Part shown: positions 45,545 to 58,967 of the stretch, piece after piece
Numbering within the stretch: position 1 is the stretch's first letter
Layout of the letters: each line of letters begins with the position of its first letter
From: Stomorhina lunata
Lineage: Eukaryota > Arthropoda > Insecta > Diptera > Rhiniidae
DNA length: 64,000 bases
Assembly (NCBI GenBank): GCA_933228675.1
Contig: OW121744.1
Coordinates: 95,962,508 to 96,026,507, forward strand
Reading direction: 5' to 3'
The notes under the pieces: model-generated
What the model was told of the DNA's origin: nothing
What the model saw: only the letters and a program-made list of their open reading frames with translations
The model's database searches: none
Made by a program: the position numbers and the translations under genes

Positions 45545-48500
45545 AATAGAACAAAACTAGATTAAAGCTCGAACAGAAGCTAGAACATAACTAAAACAGA
45601 ACTAAAACAGAACTAGAACAGAACAAGAATAGAACTAGAACTAGAACAGAACTAGAACAGAACTAGAACAGAACTAGAACAGAACTATAACAGAACTAGA
45701 ACAGAACTAGAACAGAACTAGAACAGAACTAGAACAGAACTAGAACAGAACTAGAACAGAACTAGAACTGAACTAGAACAGAACTACAACAGAACTAGAA
45801 CAGAACTAGAACAGAACTAGAACAGAACTAGAACAGAACTAGAACAGAACTAGAACAGAACTAGAACAGAACTAGAACAGAACTAGAACAGAACTAGAAC
45901 AGAACTAGAACAGAACTAGAACAGAACTAGAACAGAACTAGAACTGAACTAGAACAGAACTAGAACAGAACTAGAACAGAACTAGAACAGAACTAGAACA
46001 GAACCAGAACAGAACTAGAACAGAACTAGAACAGAACTAGAACAGAACTAGAACAGAACTAGAACAGAACTAGAACAGAACTAGAACAGAACAAGAATAG
46101 AACTAGAACTAGAACAGAACTAGAACAGAACTAGAACTGAACTAGAACAGAACTAGAACAGAACTAGAACAGAACTAGAATATAACTAGAACAGAACTAG
46201 AACAGAACTAGAACAGAACTAGAACAGAACTAGAACAGAACTAGAACAGAACTAGAACAGAACTAGAACAGAACTAGAACAGAACTAGAACAGAACTAGA
46301 ACAGAACTAGAACAGAACTAGAACAGAACTAGAACAGAACTAGAACAGAAATAGAACAGAACTAGAACAGAACTAGAACAGAACTAAAACAGAACTAGAA
46401 CAGAACTAGAACAGAACTAGAACAGAACTAGAACAGAACTAGAACAGAACTAGAACAGAACTAGAACAGAACTAGAACAGAACTAGAACAGAACTAGAAC
46501 AGAACAAGAATAGAACTAGAACTAGAACAGAACTAGAACAGAACTAGAACTGAACTAGAACAGAACTAGAACAGAACTAGAACAGAACTAGAATATAACT
46601 AGAACAGAACTAGAACAGAACTAGAACAGAACTAGAACAGAACTAGAACAGAACTAGAACAGAACTAGAACAGAACTAGAACAGAACTAGAACAGAACTA
46701 GAACAGAACTAGAACAGAACTAGAACAGAAATAGAACAGAACTAGAACAGAACTAGAACAGAACTAAAACAGAACTAGAACAGAACTAGAACAGAACTAG
46801 AACAGAACTAGAACAGAACTAGAACAGAACTAGAACAGAACTAGAACAGAACTAGAACAGAACTAGAACAGAACTAGAACAGAACTAGAACAGAACTAGA
46901 ACAGAACTAGAACAGAACTAGAACAGAACTAGAACTGAACTAGAACAGAACTAGAACAGAACTAGAACAGAACTAGAACAGAACCAGAACAGAACTAGAA
47001 CAGAACTAGAACAGAACTAGAACAGAACTAGAACAGAACTAGAACTGAACTAGAACTGAACTAGAACTGAACTAGAACTGAACTAGAACTGAACTAGAAC
47101 TGAACTAGAACTGAACTAGAACTGAACTAGAACTGAACTAGAACTGAACTAGAACTGAACTAGAACAGAACTAGAACAGAACTAGAACAGAACTAGAACA
47201 GAACTAGAACAGAACTAGAACAGAACTAGAACAGAACTAGAACAGAACTAGAACAGAACTAGAACAGAACTAGAACAGAACTAGAACAGAACTAGAACAG
47301 AACTAGAACTGAACTAGAACAGAACTAGAACAGAACTAGAACAGAACCAGAACAGAACTAGAACAGAACTAGAACAGAACTAGAACAGAACTAGAACAGA
47401 ACTAGAACAGAACTAGAACAGAACTAGAACAGAACTAGAACAGAACTAGAACAGAACTAGAACAGAACTAGAACAGAACTAGAACAGAACTAGAACAGAA
47501 CTAGAACAGAACTAGAACAGAACTAGAACAGAACTAGAACAGAACTAGAACAGAACTAGAACAGAACTAGAACAGAACTAGAACAGAACTAGAACAGAAC
47601 TAGAACAGAACTAGAACAGAACTAGAACAGAACTAGAACAGAACTAGAACAGAACTAGAACAGAACTAGAACAGAACTAGAACAGAACTAGAACAGAACT
47701 AGAACAGAACTAGAACAGAACTAGAACAGAACTAGAACAGAACTAGAACAGAACTAGAACAGAACTAGAACAGAACTAGAACAGAACTAGAACAGAACTA
47801 GAACAGAACTAGAACAGAACTAGAACAGAACTAGAACAGAACTAGAACAGAACTAGAACAGAACTAGAACAGAACTAGAACAGAACTAGAACAGAACTAG
47901 AACAGAACTAGAACAGAACTAGAACAGAACTAGAACAGAACTAGAACAGAACTAGAACAGAACTAGAACAGAACTAGAACAGAACTAGAACAGAACTAGA
48001 ACAGAACTAGAACAGAACTAGAACAGAACTAGAACAGAACTAGAACAGAACTAGAACAGAACTAGAACAGAACTAGAACAGAACTAGAACAGAACTAGAA
48101 CAGAACTAGAACAGAACTAGAACAGAACTAGAACAGAACTAGAACAGAACTAGAACAGAACTAGAACAGAACTAGAACAGAACTAGAACAGAACTAGAAC
48201 AGAACTAGAACAGAACTAGAACAGAACTAGAACAGAACTAGAACAGAACTAGAACAGAACTAGAACAGAACTAGAACAGAACTAGAACAGAACTAGAACA
48301 GAACTAGAACAGAACTAGAACAGAACTAGAACAGAACTAGAACAGAACTAGAACAGAACTAGAACAGAACTAGAACAGAACTAGAACAGAACTAGAACAG
48401 AACTAGAACAGAACTAGAACAGAACTAGAACAGAACTAGAACAGAACTAGAACAGAACTAGAACAGAACTAGAACAGAACTTGAACAGAACTAGAACAGA

Positions 48501-50210
48501 ACTAGAACAGAACTAGAACAGAACTAGAACAGAACTAGAACAGAACTAGAACAGAACTAGAACAGAACTAGAACAGAACTAGAACAGAACTAGAACAGAA
48601 CTAGAACAGAACTAGAACAGAACTAGAACAGAACTAGAACAGAACTAGAACAGAACTAGAACAGAACTAGAACAGAACTAGAACAGAACTAGAACAGAAC
48701 TAGAACAGAACTAGAACAGAACTAGAACAGAACTAGAACAGAACTAGAACAGAACTAGAACAGAACTAGAACAGAACTAGAACAGAACTAGAACAGAACT
48801 AGAACAGAACTAGAACAGAACTAGAACAGAACTAGAACAGAACTAGAACAGAACTAGAACAGAACTAGAACAGAACTAGAACAGAACTAGAACAGAACTA
48901 GAACAGAACTAGAACAGAACTGGAACAGAACTAGAACAGAACTAGAACCGAACTAGAACAGAACTAGAACAGAACTAGAACAGAACTAGAACAGAACTAG
49001 AACAGAACTAGAACAGAACTAGAACAGAACTAGAACAGAACTAGAACTGAACTAGAACAGAACTAGAACAGAACTAGAACAGAACTAGAACAGAACTAGA
49101 ACAGAACTAGAACAGAACTAGAACAGAACTAGAACAGAACTAGAACAGAACTAGAACAGAACTAGAACAGAACTAGAACAGAACTAGAACAGAACTAGAA
49201 CAGAACTAGAACAGAACTAGAACAGAACTAGAACAGAACTAGAACAGAACTAGAACAGAACTAGAACAGAACTAGAACAGAACTAGAACAGAACTAGAAC
49301 AGAACTAGAACAGAACTAGAACAGAACTAGAACAGAACTAGAACAGAACTAGAACAGAACTAGAACAGAACTAGAACAGAACTAGAACAGAACTAGAACA
49401 GAACTAGAACAGAACTAGAACAGAACTAGAACAGAACTAGAACAGAACTAGAACAGAACTAGAACAGAACTAGAACAGAACTAGAACAGAACTAGAACAG
49501 AACTAGAACAGAACTAGAACAGAACTAGAACAGAACTAGAACAGAACTAGAACAGAACTAGAACAGAACTAGAACAGAACTAGAACAGAACTAGAACAGA
49601 ACTAGAACAGAACTAGAACAGAACTAGAACAGAACTAGAACAGAACTAGAACAGAACTAGAACAGAACTGGAACAGAACTAGAACAGAACTAGAACAGAA
49701 CTAGAACAGAACTAGAACAGAACTAGAACAGAACTAGAACAGAACTAGAACAGAACTAGAACAGAACTAGAACAGAACTAGAACAGAACTAGAACAGAAC
49801 TAGAACAGAACTAGAACAGAACTAGAACAGAACTAGAACAGAACTAGAACAGAACTAGAACAGAACTAGAACAGAACTAGAACAGAACTAGAACAGAACT
49901 AGAACAGAACTAGAACAGAACTAGAACAGAACTAGAACAGAACTAGAACAGAACTAGAACAGAACTAGAACAGAACTAGAACAGAACTAGAACAGAACTA
50001 GAACAGAACTAGAACAGAACTAGAACAGAACTAGAACAGAACTAGAACAGAACTAGAACAGAACTAGAACAGAACTAGAACAGAACTAGAACAGAACTAG
50101 AACAGAACTAGAACAGAACTAGAACAGAACTAGAACAGAACTAGAACAGAACTAGAACAGAACTAGGACAGAACTAGAACTGAACTAGAACTGAACTGGA
50201 ACTGATTTAG
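45545..50210. repeat. 11-bp minisatellite array, about 4.6 kb
   Basis: More than 400 tandem units of AGAACTAGAAC. The first 1.9 kb carries variants (AACAAGAATAG, AATATAACT, GAACCAGAAC, AACTAAAAC), some in duplicated blocks. About 47045-47165 is a pure run of the GAACTGAACTA variant. From 47400 to 50160 nearly every unit is identical, with isolated changes near 48481, 48921, 48948, 49027 and 49669. TAG recurs in all frames, so it is non-coding. It is markedly less AT-rich and more purine-rich on the plus strand than its surroundings. Confidence 0.98.
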
Positions 50211-51404
50211 AACAGAAGTAAAACTAATTGGATCTGTGCTGAGCCAGAAGGATCTGGGGTAAGGGTTTTGTGAAATTTTTACACTTCAGGCTTGTAGAGG
50301 AAAATAAATGCAGGCTTTTCTTAGTTTTATATTGAAAGAATATACTCTTTTATATACTGGGATTATGTTGTTATTTTATTAATATTGTTTCTTTGTATAT
50401 TAATTAGTTTAATACTTAGGCAGTAGTTCGACATAAAATCTCAATACATCGTATATGCTTTTATATGACAGTGTTTTTTTATAATATTCATTCAGTTTTT
50501 TAGATTTGTTTTATAAATTTATAAATTAAAATAAATATTTACATTATACTTGCAGTTTGTTACACTTTTTGTTTTATAAATTTTTGTTAAAATAAATTTT
50601 TTGAATGTTAGTGTCAGTGTATGTATCTGTGTATTTATCTGTGTAAGTATCTGTGTATTTTATGTTAAAATTTAAATAGTCTTTGTTATTAGTGTTAGTG
50701 TGATTCTTTTTTTCTGAATGCAGTTTTTTTTGTATATAAAATTAAACATTAGATATTTTTTATGTTTTTTAATTTTTTTTTTCGTATTTTCAGTTTTTTT
50801 ATAATAAATTTACATATCCTAAATTCTAGTCACTGGGGTTAAGTAGAGTGACTGTCTGTCTGTTTGTTTGTATCTCTTTAGTTGCAGCTGCGAATTTTTA
50901 AAATTTAAAAGCAGCCCGTATAATTTGTATGAGATTTTCTTATTTTCTTTTTAATTTTTCACTTTATGTCATTCGTTTACATTTTATTATGACGAGTTTT
51001 TCTCCATAAAATGAAAAGGAAAATGTAAATAGTAGTGAAGTATAAAAAAAAATTGTAAAGGTTTCAAGTGGATAGAGATTCTTTTTGTTGGGAGGATGTA
51101 GTTGTCAGCTGAAAGTGTTTTAATTTTGGAGCAATTTTTATACTTTTTGTTAAAAAGTCATAAAAATTGACACCTTTAAATGTTGTAGTTAAATCTATAT
51201 AAAAGAAATTTTTGTTATTAATTTTGAACTTCATAATGTCAAAACGACTTAGAAATTGAGTTCCTATTTTAATAATTTTGAGTTGATTCTTAAAACATGG
51301 TCTTTCGAACCTGAAACCTAATCGATCACTTCTACATCGATAAAACGGAAATATTCTAGAATCAAAAGTATAGCATACCCTTTCGAGTTAAAAAAAATCA
51401 TTAA
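50211..51404. other. Intergenic, no gene recognised
   Basis: T-rich on the plus strand with GTATCTGTGTATTT repeats near 50620-50660. No gene or element end seen. Confidence 0.4.
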
Positions 51405-51785
51405 GTTATTAATAAAAAGGTTTACCAAAGTTTTGGGACATCAAACATTTAAATAAAAAGTTTTACTGTAGTGTATTGCACTAAGATCCCAATTTATTAC
51501 AATTATATATTATTGTAATAAATAGTTTTTTGAAAAAAAAAACAAAAAATTTTGGTGAGGAAACCTTTTTTTGACGCGTTTCGATGGTTGGTTAGACCAT
51601 ATCATCAGGAGGATTATCCCTAATTCTAGACAGAGCGAAAACCACACATCATATATTGTTTGAGGGACAGAACAAATACGAATTATTATTGTATCCAACA
51701 AATATCAACATAAAGCGAAGATTATCATCTGAACAGAAACGCACAAACATTTTTCAGTTTTATCATTTCTTCATTTCCCACACTT
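51405..51785 (-). mobile_element. Hammerhead-bearing dispersed repeat, copy B
   Basis: The minus-strand counterpart of copy A from AAGTGTGGGAAAT (51785) to the TAAACCTTTTT tail near 51408. It has an extra stretch of about 60-70 bp at about 51655-51720. It lies in ordinary sequence, not in a palindromic array, so the segment is an independent repeat. The conserved hairpin is at about 51496-51526. Confidence 0.75.
51568..51613 (-). ncRNA. Hammerhead ribozyme, likely weakened copy
   Basis: On the minus strand: CTGATGA (complement of 51602-51608), stem II with five of six pairs (first pair lost), GAAA (51579-51582), and the GTC triplet (51573-51575). The stem I 3' side reads AAAAA instead of GAGGA and no longer pairs with TCCTC, so activity is doubtful. 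Confidence 0.6.
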
Positions 51786-52140
51786 TTGTTGTTGCTTTGT
51801 TGGCGACTAAGACAAAAGTGGGGTTCAAATTTTTAAGTTTAGCCTTGGTTTGGCAATAACATTCTGACATTTAAAGAATTTCACCTTAATTTCGCAAAAC
51901 TCAACATTAAGATACATTTTAACATGCCTCAAATATACTTTAAAATATTGAGTAAAAGCCTTTATAGTCGATCGGTATCGTATACTGCTTCTAATTTCAT
52001 ATTTGAAATTTTGTTCATATTTTACCCCAGCAAAACTTTGGTATTGGCAAGTACTCTGGTAACTGGTTACCTTGTAATGACTACAATATACCCTGCCAAT
52101 AACTAATAAGTAATTACATAAGTACTTATTTGTAATTAAA

Positions 52141-52190
52141 ATGGTAAGTTGAACTGATATGGCCCGGGTTCAAATCCCACCAAGACCAAC
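52141..52190 (+). other. tRNA-like 3' half with B box
   Basis: GGGTTCAAATCCC at 52166-52178 matches the B-box consensus GGTTCRANNCC with a short complementary T-arm. A matching A box or acceptor stem is not evident. Probably a tRNA-derived SINE remnant or tRNA fragment. Confidence 0.35.
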
Positions 52191-52842
52191 AATTTTTTTT
52201 TAGTAAAAATGCATTTTTAAATGATTTTTGAATTTTAAAAACTTAAATATTACCTTCTGTAAAAAAATGGAAAACTAACTTAAGGTAATGAAAAAATACT
52301 ATCATGAGTCAATTTTGATTATGTAAGGGATTTTGAATACCAAGTAACGGTTTTGATTGGTCTTAACTTGGTAAGCCCAGACTTATCTTGGTTATCCTTC
52401 ATCTCAACTGTGGACACTGATCTCCTAGTGATATCAACCAAAGAACTACGTTAACATTTCTCAATGTTGTCCAATAAGAACGATAAAAAATGGGATGGAA
52501 AGACCAAGTAGAGGAAAATTTCCACAACTTGGCCTGTAAAATTGGAGAAAATTAGCACAAGATCGAAGAAAATAAGTTGTAACTATAGGCCATTTAAGTA
52601 AGAGTCAATGTTATCTAAAAACTTATACAAAAAGGAAGACTTAAATTGTTTAAATTTAAAAAAACTCCTTTATTGTTTATTAAATGCATTAAACATTTAC
52701 AAAAATCCGTATAGAAATATTTTTCCAAAAATTACAACAAAGCAAAAAAGCAGAGAAAATCAAAGTTATTGTCACATGATTTTGGATCTAAAAATAAAAA
52801 TTGTTTATATTAATTATAAGCTGCTAAGTTTTCAACATATAA

Positions 52843-52901
52843 AGTAGCTCGGTGGAAGAGTCTCCGCCTAGCAGTCGGAGGGTCTGGGTTCGAGCCCCCA
52901 T
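52843..52901 (+). other. tRNA-derived sequence (SINE head or tRNA pseudogene)
   Basis: An A-box-like TAGCTCGGTGGAAGAG, an anticodon arm around TCCG-CCTAGCAGT-CGGA with a possible AGC anticodon, and the B box GGTTCGAGCCC occur in the right order and spacing. The acceptor stem ends do not pair (…ATAAAG against TAATAAA) and the T-arm has an extra C, so it is not a functional tRNA gene. Confidence 0.55.
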
Positions 52902-53850
52902 AATAAATATATTAAAAATATATTTTTAAATAAAACAACAACAAAAAAGTTGTTGTTGTCTTCCAATTGCTTACCCAAGTCATTAGATTTCTGCAATTGG
53001 TAAGTACTAGCCTCCAATGACATCCCCATGTTAATGTAATGACTTAAACAGTGAATGAGTAAATAGTTCGTGTTCAATAGTTTAGCTGTTTAACTCAATA
53101 TTTGGTAATGAAAAGTTTTGCTGGGACTTTTTTCGATAATAATCTGAGCCAATTTGTAAACTACAAAGAAAAATAACTTTCTTAATATTTTTTTAATCAT
53201 CACTTGACTCAAAACTCGAGGAAACAATATTTTTAAATCTGGACATCTGTTTCATATTTTTGGTAGGTAATTTGATATCCTGACGCCTTAGACTCAAGAA
53301 AAAATTCCTTTCACCGGTTTTGCAAAAAGTCAGTTGTGCAAATATACACAAAACAATAACAAACTGAAAAGAATGATGGGATAATGAAAACAAATAGAAA
53401 CCGGTTGTATGCAAAACATAAATCACAGTCTTTAACCCTTTCGCTACCAAGAGTACTGTAATATCTACAACATGTAAACTAATGCATAATAAATATATTG
53501 TTTATAAACATAAAATAGAAAACTAACTGTTAGTCTAGACAACTAATGTCAGAGATCATTTATTAAGACTTTAAGAATTTTTGTTATCGCTCAGAAAAAT
53601 TTTTGAAAATTCATTAGTTTTAGGGGTATTTTATATTCCCCAATTGTCTTTTTTCAATCGATTTTAGAGCCCGATAAAATGAAAACTTTTGGTACCTTCG
53701 ATTTCATAGTCAGTTTGTATGCATCCAGTATTGGGCTTCAATGCCTCTTATTCACTTTTTTTGTACCAGCTTTAGTTTTCGCTTAACTATGTAGTTAAGC
53801 GATTTATAGTAACATAACTTATAAACGCTTCATTCTATATAGTAAAATTA

Positions 53851-55666
53851 ACAAGTAAGAGTGTTATATTCGGCTGTGCCGAATCTTATATACCCACCAT
53901 CAAGTTGTGTTAAATTTAGAAACATATCTCATATATATACGAGGGTGCAGCAAATTCAAAACGTGGACCAAATTGGAAAAAAATTGTTACGCTAGTTGTC
54001 ATTGTTGGTAAAATATTTGAAATAACTTCTGTTGCAGTAGCTTTATAGTTCAACATTCAAAAGTATGTTAGTGGTTTCCCTAGTATTTATTTACTTTGAA
54101 CAAAATTCGTTATCACAACCGGGTATGGTTTTACATTAATAAGTTGTTAAATACTTTTCCTTTAGCTTAACATTTAGTTAGGATAAAGAAGTTGATTGTA
54201 ATACGACTGGTCCATATATTTTGTAAGGAGGTCCTAATGCATCTACCATATACAAATCTTAATATGCTGCTTGTACCTCCCAATCTTTTTAATTGTAGTT
54301 ATAAAAAGGGGATGTAATATATATATAAGAATTATAGCCAAATGTTGACCGATTGTAACAAAATTTTACACACTGGTTGGTATTTATGTAAAGCTTATTT
54401 TTGCAAAATTTAGTGGCAATAGCTATCACAGTTTCTAATTTAATAGCTTTTAACTGGTCCTTGCTAAATATTTTTTGGTTTCCGGGAGTGTATTTTATAT
54501 GAGAGTTATAGTCAAATATGGACCGATTCCTATAAAATTTGATATACTGACCAATAGTTGTATAAAACTTCTCTATACTAAATTTAGTCGTCATAGCTAT
54601 TACAATTGTATTCAATTTATCAGCATTCATGTGTTTCCCGGGGCGGGGTTATATGGGAGCTCTAACTAAATGTGAACCGATTTTGCCCATTTTCAGTACA
54701 CAACTTTTGTTACATATCAGAAATACTTTTGTAAAATTTTGTCTCTCTAGCTTTTATAGTTAAGAAGCTGTTGCGCTTTTATCTGACGGACAGACGGACA
54801 TAAATCTCCTTTTCTTTTTGTATTTTTGTGTTTCTGTAAGTTTTTTATATGGGAGCTATGGTCAAATGGTGACCGATTGTAACAAAATTTTGCACACTGG
54901 CTGGCATTCACATAAGACTTGCTTTTGTAAAATTTTGTTGCTATAGCCTTTTCATTTAAGGCGCTATCGCGCTTTTATCTAACGGACAGACGGACATAAA
55001 CCCCCTTTTCGTTTTGTATTTTTGTATTTCCGTAAGTTTTTTATACGGTAGCTAGGTCAAATGGTGACCGATTGTGACAAAATTTTGCACACTGGCTGGT
55101 ATTCACATAAGACTTATTTGTGCTAAATTTGGTGGTCAAAGCTACTACAGTTTATCATTTATTGGCATTTAAGTGAATTTCAGGTGGAATTTAGGCTGTT
55201 TCCGTATGTTTTTTATATGGGAGCTATGGTTAAATGTGAACCGATTTCGATTTCGAATTTTACATGCTGCCTAGTGCTTAGGGAAAACTTCTAGATACCA
55301 AATTTTGTCATCATAGCTATTATAGTTTGACAGTTATTAGCAAATAAGCGACTAGCCCAGACGAGGTTATACGGGAGCTATGGTCAAATGTTAACCGATT
55401 TTGCCCAATTTCAATACCAAAATTTTCTCATAAATGAGGAATGTTTTTGCTAAGTTTCAGTGAGCTAGCTCCTTTCGTTTAGGCGTTATCGTGATTTCAA
55501 CAGACAGACAGACCGACAGACAGACAGACGGACATCGCTCAATCGTCTTAGAATTTTATAAGGATTCAGAATATATATCGTTTTTGATTTTTGAGCCAAT
55601 ATTAAGGAAATTACAAACGGAATGACAATCTCAATATACCCCCCCATTCTTTTTGATGGTGGGTAT
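53851..55666 (+). mobile_element. HINE-A, copy 4, full length
   Basis: Starts ACAAGTAAGAGTG with the TTCGGC/GCCGAA hairpin and ends TTGATGGTGGGTATA (about 1.8 kb). All internal modules seen in copy 1 are present in order. The CAGA block near the 3' end is short here (CAGACAGACAGACCGACAG). It provides the uninterrupted reference for the insertion site in copy 3. Confidence 0.8.
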
Positions 55667-58144
55667 AAAAAAACCAAATTCGGCCACAATATTATCTTTA
55701 TCAGGCTTCGTATGAGAGAATTTTAAGCTATTTTAAGCCATTTCCACGCACTAGAAAATGATGCTCAAAAACAGAGTTTTTTCCGGCAAAAAGGCAGGGA
55801 AAGGAGTTGGGAAAAATTACGCCATTGTTTTTATCTCGTGTAAAACCTTTAAAAAAAAGTATGATATCCAAAAATCCAAAAAATGAGATTTACCCTAATC
55901 TTTATGCTCCATTAACAATATTTTGATTTCATGGAGTAGTTTTGGAGATATCGCTCAACTTTGGACTGAAATTTTTTTATTTTTCAATAATTAAAAAAAA
56001 ACAAATTTTCTATTAGTTGTATAGAAAGCTTTATCTTGTTAAAATTCATCGAAAATTGTAGATTTATTCAAGTTAAGGTAAAGTACTTACAACGAATAAC
56101 TGATACACTAAATAAAAAAACTCTAGAAATAACCTAGCGTGGGTTATAGGCCTTATTGAGTACATGACAAATCGTGTAAAAAAATTTCAGAAATGAGTCC
56201 AAGTTTTGGAGTTATACGTAAATTTTAACGAAGATTTGATACATTTGTAAATCAAAAGTTTTTTTTGTTGTTGTTTTAAATATCTAAAAAAGTCGTCCAT
56301 TTTTTTGATTTTAATAGCTTTGTATTGGTTATTCTTATATGAAAGCTCATACAAGTTTAAATCAGTATAACAAGAAAATTTAGTTCCTAATAAAACCTGA
56401 TTTAAATTTTTTTAATTAGATGTAAAATCGAAAAGTTATTAAGCTTTTCATAAATCGACTAAGCCATGTACTACGTACCATGATAGAAAAATATAGAAAG
56501 GTATAACCGTTCCCTCTTACAAAAAAAATTTTTTGAAGTAAATACGAAATATTTTTTGATTCGTTTTTTGTAAACATTTTTAAAAGTTGTTGTTGCCACA
56601 TGTGAAAACTGTGAATATTATTATCAGGAAATTTTGAACGTTTAATGTGTAATGTATTCTAAACATTGAACTACACAATAAATTTTGCAAATAATTTGGT
56701 TCCGTACTCAAAGAATTGTCACTAGATTTTACAAAAAATTAATTAATATGTTTCAAGATTTCCAAAAATTGTTTACTAGGTTTAAAGAGACCACTTTCAG
56801 ATAAATAATTTGGGTGTAGCGCGTATCCCAGTCTTCATGTGTTCTCTGTCCGAAAAATTCATAATTTCTTCGAAAAGCACTTTAAAAATTTTGAGAAAAT
56901 AACAATTCGATGAAACGTTAGAAAGTTGATATAGCTGACAAAAGATAGACGGGTATACCTTACAAATTTTTTATCATGTAACGTATTACCATAGGTTTTT
57001 ATAGAAAAAAAAATGAAAAAATTGCTTTTGAATTTTTAAGATTAGGAAAAAATTAAAAAAATGCGAAAGTTTTGATTAAAACTTATATAATTGTTTAGAA
57101 TATACGACCTATTCTTAGAAGCTTGATCGCTTGACTTTCCAAAACTGTTTAAAATTGTTAAATCGCTCTGCAAATGTGAGAATTTTTAAGTACTACGACC
57201 TACGCGAAAACTGTTTTTTGCGAATATCTCGAAATTTTGTGTTAAATTCTTTGAAAATGGTTTTTGTATGTCCCCACATAAGTCTATAACCCCAAGTATT
57301 TCGCTTTTCAAGTTTATATAAATATTACCGTGTAATCTTTGGCGTATTTCTAAAAATTCCCTGAATACTCTTATGTGACTCTAAATGAATATGCAAATAT
57401 ATGCACATAATCGTTTTATTGAAATAAAACTGAGTCTTAGCACTTCACTCTAGGACCAATTTTACTACCTTTGATTTTAAAAAGAAAATAAATCTCTTAC
57501 CTAATAAATTTAAGTTTTCCGCAAATATCATTATTATGAAAAAGAAAATATTAATGGTTAATTTTAGAAAAGTCATTAACGTGCTACTTCGGTACTTGTA
57601 AAGAAATATTGAAGAACATAAATTTTAGCAAAATTTTTCAAAATGTTATGTAACTTTTTTGAGTATTAACTTTAATATTAAATTATTAAAAAACATTAAA
57701 TTTCAATACTTATAATATTTTTTCAGTAAGTGTTGGAAATTTCAAATATTTTTCCATTGTTTTGAAATGCTTTTATAAAATTATCTATTTCTGTCCAGCT
57801 AAATTGTTCATGTCATATGTTACACTGTTTAGCGCTTAAAAAAGTACTTAAAATATTAATGATTTTTTTCTGAATTAGTTTTTGAAAATTTGCATAAGCC
57901 AATATTTTCCGTGAAAAAATTAAAAAATTTTTAAGTCTTTTGTGAAGGTCGTAAAAGTGTATTGGAAAAGCATTAAAATAAAATTATTTTCTCAAGAAAT
58001 TTAATTATTGGAAAGATTTCTTAAGACAAATTTCAAGTGTTTTGATTTGAAAAATGTAGTTATTAGGATTTCAAAATTATCATAGATAAATTTCAAAAAT
58101 TTAAAATTCTTTTGATTAAAAATACAAAAAAAAAAAATTGAATA
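55667..58144. other. Intergenic, no gene recognised
   Basis: AT-rich, with several ATATCTCGAAATTTT-like blocks that resemble decayed transposon tails. No ends or frames support a specific call. Confidence 0.35.
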
Positions 58145-58472
58145 GCCTGTTTCACGATTTCGAAAGAAAATCTACTCGAAAGAAAGTGAGAAACTCGAAT
58201 TCGTATTAATTTTGGTTCCACTATTTCAAGGCCTTTCGTTCGTTTCTATTCGAAAGCAAAATATCAAGTGACTCATTTTGACATTTGCTTTCGTATTGCT
58301 GGTAACTTGTTCGAAATAGTAAAAGAGAAATTTGTATGAAAATACTTACGTTTTCTTTCGACTTTGTTTTTCGACTTATCTTTCGCATAAAATAAAGTTA
58401 GTGAAACGAAAAACAAATTTCTTTCGTATAGGATAAGAAAGAAAGCATTCTTTCGAGATCGTGGAACAGGCC
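58145..58472. mobile_element. MITE with imperfect terminal inverted repeats, copy 1
   Basis: Starts GCCTGTTTCACGATTTCG and ends with the inverted counterpart CGAGATCGTGGAACAGGC, about 328 bp, rich in TTCGAAAG motifs. A second copy lies at 60872-61198. Sequence right of the end (CATAAGAGTAAAAATTT onward, about 40 bp) is also shared. Superfamily not recognised. Confidence 0.65.
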
Positions 58473-58967
58473 ATAAGAGTAAAAATTTTATTTGCCAAAA
58501 ATTTCGTTAATTTCATTATGGCCTTTTGAGTTTGAAGGGTTTTCTTAAATCATTTGTTCCAGAAATGACAAGATAAAGAATTCTTAGATCTAGATATGTT
58601 CCAGCAAAACAGTATAACAATTTTGTAATTTGTAGAAGTTATTTAATTACATATAGAATCAATAATTCAAAAAAACGCTAGACCGACTTGACTGATTTAT
58701 TTTGTTGGATTTTAAATTCTAGAGGCAACTGTATTCTGTCTGATTTATCATCGCCCACCCTGTCGGATAACAAAAGAAATCTTGAATTCGGGTGGTGGGT
58801 AAATTTATAAATATATATATTTACTAAGAAGGCAAATTAGGACGCTTAGGGACTTTGGAAAAATGGTTAAATCGCTAACATTATATCTCTTAAACTAAAA
58901 TGGATATAAATGGAAATACTTTTAAACAGAGACCGGATATTAATACTTTTAAAACAATTTTTTCATA

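Larger units (their letters stand above)
51786..53850. other. Intergenic containing two tRNA-like promoter remnants
   Basis: No supported protein gene. Two stretches with Pol III B boxes are listed separately. The remainder is AT-rich without recognised features. Confidence 0.4.

Noticed and set aside
45545..50210. Heat-shock-element array, because GAAC recurs every 5-6 bp
   Set aside because: Heat shock elements need alternating GAA and TTC blocks. Here GAA occurs only as direct repeats.
52843..52901. Functional tRNA-Ala (AGC) gene
   Set aside because: Acceptor stem does not pair, the T-arm is imperfect and the anticodon stem has a mismatch.
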